Source of the DNA: Chondrilla cf. caribensis
Taxonomy: Eukaryota; Porifera; Demospongiae; Chondrillida; Chondrillidae
Direction of reading: 5' to 3'
Assembly (NCBI GenBank): GCA_964020155.1
Contig: OZ026549.1
Span: 2,207,633 to 2,222,632 of the forward strand
DNA length: 15,000 nucleotides
The notes beneath the pieces are model-generated. The model was not told where the DNA came from. It worked only from the letters and a program-made list of their open reading frames with translations, and ran no database searches. Position 1 is the first letter of the stretch; every line of letters begins with the position of its first letter. Positions 1-8,200 of this stretch are shown here, one piece after another. The translations under genes were made by a program, and so were the position numbers.

Positions 1-798
1 TACCCTTTTGTTACATATCATGCATAACACATACATTGCATACAAAAGAAAGACTGCCATCCAAGTAATTGAGTGATAACTAATATGCTATCCATTTGAG
101 ATCATTTTGTCAGTCCTCCAGCAATTGTTGCACAAACATCCAATAATTGCACATTTTCAAAAACAGCTGAGGGAGTTTCAGAGAAACTCTCCCGGGAATC
201 TGGAATTGTATGCCTAACGAAGCCCATGTGGGCGAAATGTTGCAATAATTATAAATTATTGATTGTGACTATCTGACATGCGGGAATTGTCCAAAAAATA
301 AAACCTTTCAGCAGTATAGCAAAGCATGCCAAATAACTTCTATGAAACTAAACTCTCAAGTTGAACGCTATCCACTAAAATGATATATAGGGGAATTGAA
401 GGGGAAGGAGAAGGAAGCCATCACTACAACACGCATTTATCGTGTCAAGTGGGAATTCAAAGAAGCCATCAATCCCCACGAAAATGCTATTGCTACTCTA
501 AGAAATAAAGAACTTCCCTTGGGAACATTTTGGTGGAAGAAAATTGCTGAGCAATGTTTACGTGGAGGTAAAATTTTTAATTTTGCTTTACATGCTGACA
601 AGCCATCTGGTCAATATTGACAGCAATAAATGAATCATTAAATTTTTGACTATCAATATATTATAGTTGATAAATATGAACTATAGCACATGTACTATAT
701 TAATTAAGCACAATTAATTAACATGAGTAATTGAACAATATGTTACATAATCAATAAACATTACTAATTACATATAATAATGTATAATATGAAAAGGA

Positions 799-881
799 GC
801 TGCAGACAGTTTTATAACATTGTATGAACATACAATGTATATTGAACTGTTTCGGCCTGTTTGGGCCATCATCAGTGCAGC
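799..881 (-). ncRNA. Type I hammerhead ribozyme, left arm
   Basis: This is an exact reverse-complement copy of the ribozyme at 13317-13399. On the minus strand it reads stem I (881-876), CTGATGA (875-869), stem II, GAAA, a long stem III and the GTC cleavage triplet (807-805), then the second strand of stem I (804-799). The predicted cut is between 805 and 804. All invariant core bases are present. Transcription would have to run leftward, outward from the element interior. Activity is inferred from the fold, not shown. Confidence 0.85.
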
Positions 882-903
882 GTACCATTCTGCTAATTTG
901 TAC

Positions 904-947
904 AATGAATATCAACTTCCCAGCTTTTTAGTAAGTTGATATTCATT
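904..947. repeat. 15-bp-stem hairpin beside the left hammerhead
   Basis: AATGAATATCAACTT (904-918) and its exact reverse complement (933-947) enclose a 14-nt loop. The mirror copy is at 13251-13294. In the ribozyme's orientation the hairpin lies about 22 nt upstream of stem I, so it would fold in the same RNA. Its function is unknown. Confidence 0.7.
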
Positions 948-1080
948 ACTATAATGGAGAAAAGAGAGTTTGGCACAACCTCGAATGGTACAATTTTATA
1001 ATATGTTGACATTAATTAAGGACGCTTCATTCAAACTGACAAAATATACAGTAGAGGGAGAAACATAGTAATAGCAGTAT

Positions 1081-1152
1081 GTGCATGAGATATATTACAA
1101 CAGACGACACACATATCCATCTAGTTTCTATAACACAATGTCATAGATCACA
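1081..1152 (-). repeat. 72-bp repeated segment, left-arm copy
   Basis: Mirror of 13046-13117. A third copy with a few differences lies outside the right arm at 14605-14675. In all three places a 27-bp array stands on the same side of the segment, so the array and segment appear to travel as one module. Confidence 0.7.
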
Positions 1153-1173
1153 AGAGTACACATGTTACAAATA

Positions 1174-1623
1174 CAGTGAATTCTTGTTAATCCATTTAGG
1201 TGAAATTTTGGCGAATTAATGATATTGAGGAATATACAGATCTCGTCTCCTACCATTTGTCACGCAATCTGTGTATTCCGCGTCTTCGAGAAATGGTCTG
1301 TGAGTATTTTTTACGTTCTCGCCGTATTCCTCTTTCTGCATTTGGAAATCTACTTCTTCTGCTTCATTATCAAGTCAATTTTAGAACGCTTTGCTGCTAT
1401 TTTGCTCTACACTAAAACAACTTCTTAAAAATTGGCGGATTATCTGTAACTGAAGTCCATACAAAAGTGCAAACTGGTACACAGAAGAATGGTGGATGGC
1501 GAAATTGCGAGATGGCGGATTATGTATATAGCGTAGCCATACAAGCGAATTCGTTTCAAAATAATATGGCAGATAAAGCAGTTTGGCAGATTAAACCAGT
1601 GGCGGATTAACGAGAATTCACTG
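1174..1623 (-). mobile_element. 450-bp pogo/Tigger-like MITE, left-arm copy
   Basis: The ends are CAGTGAATTCTTGTTAATCC and, read inward from the other side, CAGTGAATTCTCGTTAATCC: 19 of 20 match. TA at 1172-1173 and 1624-1625 is the target duplication. Removing the MITE and one TA restores the repeat unit of the surrounding 27-bp minisatellite, which confirms the boundaries. The CAGT start, TA target and TTAATCCGCCA-like subterminal sequence suit pogo/Tigger-derived MITEs. There is no convincing coding content. The strand is arbitrary, chosen to match the + copy at 12571-13020. Confidence 0.8.
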
Positions 1624-1895
1624 TACATACATCAAGATGCATGTTACAAATACATCAAGATGCATGTTACAGATACATACATCAAGATGCATGTTACAAA
1701 TACATACATCAAGATACATGTTACGAATACATGCATCAAAATGCATGTTACAGATACATACACACGATCAAGACGCATTTACAAATGCATACAAGAGTAC
1801 ACATGTTACAAATATATACATGAGGACACATGCACGAGGACAAATGTTACAAATACATACATGAGGACACATGCACGAGGACTAATGTTACAAAT
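1624..1895. repeat. 27-bp-type minisatellite, inner side of left arm
   Basis: Imperfect units related to ATCAAGATGCATGTTACAAA plus ATACATAC repeat through ~1770. They then give way to a diverged unit with ATGAGGACACATGCACGAGG. A short piece of the same array lies beyond the MITE (~1155-1173). Pairing with the right arm ends inside this array near 1762. Open reading frames here arise because 27 is a multiple of three. Confidence 0.8.
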
Positions 1896-2687
1896 ACATA
1901 TTACATGTCATTTCATGATGAAAATGCACATTAGGCATACACACCTAAGGCTAAGAATACATTACTCAATGACATGTAATTCTTGTTTATCACTTATACA
2001 TACTGTAAAGTGTACACGATGCCTATCATCACAAGTGTAGTTTCAGAAATGCATGCAAACGACATACAAAAATAATAATATATATATATATACATACATA
2101 CATACTTGGGTATAGTTACTGTATTGCTCACAACCAGTCACTGACCAAAGGGAATATGTATAGAGCTTGAACTACAACCAGAAACTAAGACTGTGTTATA
2201 CTGAATGTTGAATGTATAGGCTGACCTGGAGATAAACAAGTAATAAGTGAAATACAACATATGTCATAATAAGTATACAGCATAATATAATAATGCATTG
2301 TCTGTCCATGACTAGTATCATTGCACATACATATCAATCAGATATAAAACAATTATCACAAACACAAAGCTAACTGCCAAATACATCGTGATCGAATACG
2401 TACACAATTGTGATTGTATGATTAACTTTAATATGGATAAAAAGAAGAGACTTTACAATGAGGGGAGGTATATTATAGTAAGGAAACAGTTAAGAAGGTA
2501 ACGATACGGACCTATGCAACACATAACAAATACTACGGACGGAAAATTATAATTTGACACACTAAAATGCGCGCGCGCGCGCGCGAACACTATCGGTATA
2601 AATAGATGACTAAGATATTACAAATAATATTCATTGCAAAGGTAATATCACCTCGCTGTAACAAGATCCAACAAAAAAATTGCCAAA
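1896..2687 (+). promoter_or_regulatory. AT-rich leader and likely integrase promoter
   Basis: This stretch has no gene. It holds a short TA tract followed by CATA units (~2075-2104) and a pure alternating GC run at 2569-2585, which could form Z-DNA. A TATA-like box, TATAAATAG at 2597-2605, lies ~90 bp before the integrase ATG and is well placed for a start site near 2630. The ATG has a strong context (CAAAATGG, with A at -3 and G at +4). The promoter is inferred from motif and position only. Confidence 0.5.
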
Positions 2688-4717
2688 ATGGCCCGGTCTC
2701 TAGATTCACTAGAAGTATTTGTGAGGCAAAAAATCGTAAACGATCGATGGACTTACAAAACACTTAGCGAGTATTTGATAGCAGCGAATCCACAAGCCGT
2801 TAGAGGTTTCAGCGTACGCTCAATCGAGCGGTTTTGTAGCGAGCACAATATACACAGAACGTCTCGACTATCCAAACATGAGGTCGCAGAATCTGTTCGG
2901 CAAGCAGTGCGTGAGGTACGCGTAATAATTATACATTATATCAATATAATTATAGTATTAATACCTCTCTTTTATGATATGTATAATAATATTATACAAT
3001 TATACTGTCAGTGAATTAACGTGAGTACATTAAACACACTTATATGTTATATACCTCAATAAAAATTGAAAATGTATACGTATAGTTAATTACATATTAC
3101 ACACATACACAGTGCCACATGTATATACACAGAACACCATGCAGTCCTATAATATGCATATACACAGTGAACACATATAAACAACATACACTATAAGGTT
3201 AACCCTAAGCCCAAAAATGGATATTAACATTTACATTTACACATAAAGTGGCAAATGTATACACCCACCCACATACATAGCTGCATGATATTATACTTAA
3301 TGTACATGTACATGTCATCTCTTACTTAGGTAGGTGGTTCATATGGTAGGAAACTGATGACAGGGTTACTTTCATCCAAGGGTCTCAAAATTAGCGAGCA
3401 GAGAGTTGGAGAGGCCCTTAAAGAAGTGAATCCTGACTACCATCATGAAAGACAGCGCGGCAAAGTGCAACATCTTACTCCCATCCCCTACAATGCTGAT
3501 TACTTTGGCCACAAAGTCCATATTGACCAAAATGAGAAGCTTAATATGTACGGTGTCACTCACGTGTGTGCAATAGACGGCTACAGCAGAAAAATTGTTG
3601 GTTTCATTACAATGCCCATCAAGAACAATTTAGAAATTTATGAACACTTATATAGGTAAATTTCTATGGGTCTAATGTTCAATTGATAACTATTGAAATT
3701 TCTAAATTAATAACTAAGTCTTGTATTTCTGTAGACGTCTCCTTCTTAACTATGGTATATGGGATGAAATACGTGTAGACATGGGGAAAGAATGGTACTT
3801 GATGCTATATGCACAAGAAGTATTGGCTGATAAGCGAAGTGATGTTACAAGACCACCACATGTGCAAAGTACATCACGGCAGGTAATACTTTCATACAAA
3901 ATGAACTGCGGCCATAGTATTGGATATTTATTCATTGTGTAGCATTACATTTCTTAGAACCATGTAATTGAAAGATTTTGGGTGGAGATGAATCAAAGAG
4001 TTAATAAGCCACTCAAAGACAGTCTACTTCATTTCGAAAGGAGTAAAGTGTTTGATACAGACAACCCTGTAGAGTTATTCTGTGTGTCATGGGTTACAAT
4101 CAGGGTGAGCATTGTGGGAAGTACACTTCTAATTAACAGCTGGAATGAACATGCAATTCCAGGTAAGGGATTATAATCATTTTCTAACTTTATGTCAAAC
4201 TGATCTGTTAGCTACTAATACGTACCTTAACAATTTATTGTCCAAAATGTAATTATGCAGCCAGATTTTCACTTCAAGTACAAGCATATTGAATATAATT
4301 CATATTACTGTCAACGTCATACAATCACACTGAATGTTATGCATGAAAGCCTAAAAGAGTATGCTTCATTTGATTATTCTAATATAACCACATATTTCAT
4401 GATTGATAGGGAAGGGGATCCCAAATCAGAAAATGCTGGAGAACAGCCATATTTCACCACTTAATCAAGAAGAGATTCCAACAACAGATAGAATTGTACA
4501 TGATTATGAAGGAAGAGGTGGTATTTTGTCTCATGAAAGTAAATTTGGAAGTGACCCTCTGGAAGGAAAATCCACTGCTCTAATCAGAGACCGCTTGTTT
4601 TCACATCAGTTCAATTTTGAATTGATATTCCATTCATTAGTGAACAGAGACGATTCACTCCTAAGAAAAGTTATAATTGCTTTTATTGATTTGACAGTCA
4701 GACTTACAAACCAATAG
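2688..4717 (+). CDS. IS3/retroviral-type DDE integrase of the outer transposon, five exons
   Basis: Exons 2688-2915, 3330-3655, 3735-3882, 3958-4162 and 4410-4717 have GT-AG borders with compatible phases and give 404 residues. The N-terminal ~130 residues look like a helix-turn-helix region, including SVRSIERFCSEHNIHR. The catalytic core follows. D142 lies in HIDQNEKL, and AIDGYSRKIVGF resembles the IS3 strand after the first Asp. D200 lies in IRVDMGKEW and E239 in NHVIERFW, a DD38E spacing. SWNEHAIPGKGIPN, seen near the core's end in related eukaryotic integrases, forms across the last splice junction. The likely role is cutting the arm ends and joining them to target DNA in the nucleus. 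The IS3EU assignment is from memory of family sequences. A Kozak-like start and intact frame suggest a recently functional gene. Confidence 0.85.
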
Positions 4718-5232
4718 TTTGACTGCATTAACAATTTTAATGAACTCGATTATTAATTGAATTATACATCCAGAGAAAGAATGACGCACAATTCATTCAT
4801 TCTGTATATGTGGCTGTCCGTATTACATCAGAAACACTCCAATCTATTGACATTTAACACATCATCATTGCATTTACGTAGTCTGCAGAGACAATGTAAG
4901 AAATTATAGCTAAGCATGAGAGAAAGATAATCTGTATCATCCGGTGCTAACACTGTATTTAATTAACTTACGTGACTTATTTGTCCTTATAAGGCATTTC
5001 TGGCGGGCTTTCAGGTGAAACGTTTTGCTACTAGTCTACGCCTCTCAAAATTCAGTCCGGGTGCGCGCGTACAATACACCAGTTACGCAGCGCCATTTTC
5101 CGTTTAACGACCTGTTAAACCAGTATATTCTTGTATACCGCCGTATACGAAAGCCTCAGCGGGTCGCTGTACCACACCATCTGATTCCGTGGAGTTAAGT
5201 CAGCTTGTCATTGGGTCCTACCAAGAGTCGAT
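4718..5232 (+). promoter_or_regulatory. Intergenic region with likely RING-gene promoter
   Basis: There is no gene here. The first half is AT-rich and would hold the integrase 3' untranslated region. From ~5000 the sequence becomes richer in GC. The part from ~5128 to 5232 is matched by a diverged copy at ~11838-11996 that also leads into an ATG, so this stretch is probably the 5' leader or promoter of the RING gene. I saw no clear TATA box. Confidence 0.4.
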
Positions 5233-8200
5233 ATGTCGATTGCGAATGCAACTAATGTAGCTTTTTTTCAACGTGGAGAAGTGGAGTATCGATTGAATAT
5301 CAACAATCCGTTGTCCGCTAGCTCACTGGCTAACATGTTTGAGGTAAACTATGAACCCGATCCAACTATGCTTTTGAATGATTATACATTCAAACAATTA
5401 ATCTGCTTGGTAATGTATCTAGCATATTTAGGTCCTAGGATGGACTGTCATAATTTTATATAGAGTAAAAAACGGAAATTCGCCCGCATATAAATTCGCC
5501 CACCTGGATCTCCGTCAATACGGACCGCATGAATTCTAAACTAACGTCAGATGTAGATGTTGATAAGTGTACTTAGGGTGGAAATTACAAGCGTGATCGG
5601 TTGAATACCCGTGGTGAAAAGAGTCATTTCACGCCGTGGACGAAATAATGGAAATTCGCCCAACAAAATGGAAGTTCGCCCATCCCCTCATTTCTCCGCT
5701 AGTTTCTTTCTAAATCGAACAGAAACTTTAAGAAACTATCTCACACATTTCCTCTGCCAAATGCTACAATTTCATGGTGAATCGTTTTGGCGCGTGTAGA
5801 GCACGAACGATTATGTCGAGATAATCGAAATTCGCCCACACACACGTGATCACATGCATTATAATTGGCGGGATAATTCAAATTGCCATTAGCGGAACAA
5901 GATTGGAGAACAGTAAACAAACAAAAACAAGGTGTGTTACTAAAGACTAGCTATATACTCCACCCAGGTACTGATAGACTTGATTCTCCTTTCTATTCCA
6001 ACTCTGTGAAAGTCTCAGCTCCTATAATAACAAGTTTAGGTAAAAGCTGATAATATCAATAAAACACAATAGTTTGTGTGATAATATTGTGACCTCATAG
6101 AAACCACAACAAACATGTAAAGTTTATTAGGATTTGGATCATCTGTAATATGCAGGAATTTGATGAAAGTAATATTATTCTGTGTATTCTATATATAGCC
6201 ATAGCAATTGATGCTACTGTATATACTATTATTATACACACAGATGTTCCCGCACCCTCCCCTCAAATCCCGTATAGTAGTGACTTCCAACAATGGAATA
6301 CCCAACCCCTCAGAAAAATCCCATATGCGACCTACATCATACAAGGGTTGGGACATGGATGCAATGCAGCTAGCAGTAGCAGAAGTGGAGAAGGGTATGT
6401 CACAGAGGCAAGCTGCAGAATGTTATAAGGTTCCACGAACCACACTACGGGACTACCTATCAGGTAGATCATCACTGTCATCGCGATCTGGGAAGGCAAT
6501 ACTTAGTGAAGAAGAAGAAAATGAGCTGGCAACCTTCCTTGTTGAGATAGCAAAAATTGGCTACCCCCATACCCGACAGCAAGTTATTTCGAAGGTCCAG
6601 GAAATAGTGGAGAGTAAGGGGAAGAACACTGTGATTACTCCTGGGTGGTGGCAAAGCTTTTGCAAACGTCACCCCGATCTTACCCTCAAGTCTGCCATTC
6701 CACTGTCAACTGCAAGAGCAAAGGCCACAGATGAGGAAGTACTGGGAAGATACTTCAAAATGCTGAATGACTGCCTTAATGAGAATGATATATTCGACAA
6801 TCCATCGAGGATATACAATTGCGATGAAACGGGCCTCCCACTAAATCCCACCTGCCACAAAGTTGTAGATAGGGTAGGATCACACAATCCTAGCTACATT
6901 ACCGGCAATACCAAGGTTCAAGTCACAGTTTTGGCTTGCACCAATGCTACGGGCTATGCTATTCCACCAATGGTAGTCCTCAAGAAAAGACCAATCAACC
7001 AGCAATTGACCAACGGGGAAGTACCAGGGACTTCCTATGGCCTTTCACCCAATGGATGGATGAATCAAGAGCTCTTTACATCATGGTTTACAGAGCATTT
7101 TCTGCAATATGCTCACAGGGACAGGCCACTCCTATTACTTATGGATGGGCATTCTTCCCATTATAGTCCAGCAACAATCACGCTGGCAGCTGAAAAGGGT
7201 GTGATTCTGTTCACCTTGCCTCCGAATACCACACATCTGACGCAGCCTCTTGACAGAGCCTGCTTTTCGCCCCTTAAAAATGCATGGAGGGAAATGTGTC
7301 ATCGATTTCGCATGAATAACCCAGGCAGAGCTATAACACTTTACGATTTCAACAAAGTGTTCTCTGAAGCATGGTACAAGGCTATGTCCATGACCAACGT
7401 ATTGCAAGGGTTCAAGGTAACTGGGATTTACCCTTTCAATAGCACAGTATTCAATGCCATCTCCAGCCCGCCAAAGACCCTCATGGAAAGGACGGGACTT
7501 GCCTACATTCCGCTATACAGTCCAGCACCTCCAACTGTGAAATCTGTAACCTCCTCAGATGTGACAACTACAGAATCGGATACTCCCAACAAAAATGCCA
7601 CCTATATTCCGATGCGCCAACAAACAAGTATCAGCCGGTTTCTAATCAAACCACTGCCTCCTCAAGCACAGCCAACAAACAAGGAAAAATCTGCAGGTCT
7701 GATCCTCACTAGCGAAGAAAATTTAAAATTATTGAAGGAGAAGAAGCTTGCCAAGGCAGAAAAGGAAAGAAAGATAGAAGAAAAACGACAGATGAAAGTG
7801 AAGAAATCCAAGGAAAAGGCAGAAAGGCACTCTAGAAGTACGTACAAATATTATAAGTTAATATATTAAGTAATGGCAGTTACGGATGTACTGGGCATAT
7901 ATATTGCAAAAAACATGTTTAACAATGGGTATGGTATTAATTTTTACTTTATTATGTTACAGAAGTGATAGCCTCTGAATCATCAACAACAAAAGCTGTC
8001 AGTTCACAGAACAAAACATCATCCGCAAAAGATGCAACTTTCACATCTATTGCACCTGGTCCAGTCAAAAGTACGTACTACTATAATTATTACACAGTGC
8101 ATCTAGCAACATTACTGTTCACTGTAGTTGTGAGAATATGTTACTGATCATCTTTAATTTTTAACTGAGAACCTTTTACTTGTACAATTTCAAGGTAACA

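Larger units (their letters stand above)
1..1762. repeat. Left inverted arm of outer transposon (cut by window edge)
   Basis: This arm is the reverse complement of ~12432-14197. Position 1 pairs with 14197 and pairing runs without indels to ~1160 (coordinate sum 14198). A 4-bp indel near 1163 changes the sum to 14194, and pairing then continues through the MITE into the minisatellite. Compared by eye the arms are almost identical. Because pairing already holds at position 1, the arm probably continues to the left of the window. It contains a hammerhead on the minus strand, a 15-bp-stem hairpin, a MITE and an interrupted 27-bp array. A 74-codon open frame at 396-620 starts with TTG, resembles nothing I recognise, and is not called a gene. 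Long inverted arms around an integrase gene are read as terminal inverted repeats. Confidence 0.85.

Noticed and set aside
165..230. GGGAGTTTC / GAAACTCTCCC hairpin in the left arm
   Set aside because: A stem with one bulge is present, but no ribozyme, tRNA or other known RNA core fits it.
396..620. 74-codon frame conserved in both arms
   Set aside because: Conservation follows from arm identity. It starts with TTG and matches no family I know. It could be a decayed fragment, but there is no support.
1637..2040. Open frames of 60-126 codons rich in CYKYIH-like repeats
   Set aside because: Same minisatellite effect as above.
3350..3361. CTGATGA motif in integrase exon 2
   Set aside because: No stem II, GAAA or cleavage site follows; it is coding sequence. 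TCATCAG at 10513 in the RING gene is rejected for the same reason.
4105..4139. Possible 35-bp intron in the integrase (GGTGAG ... AACAG)
   Set aside because: Splicing it would shift the frame and meet a stop. Reading through gives a continuous core ending in SWNEHAIP, as expected for the family.
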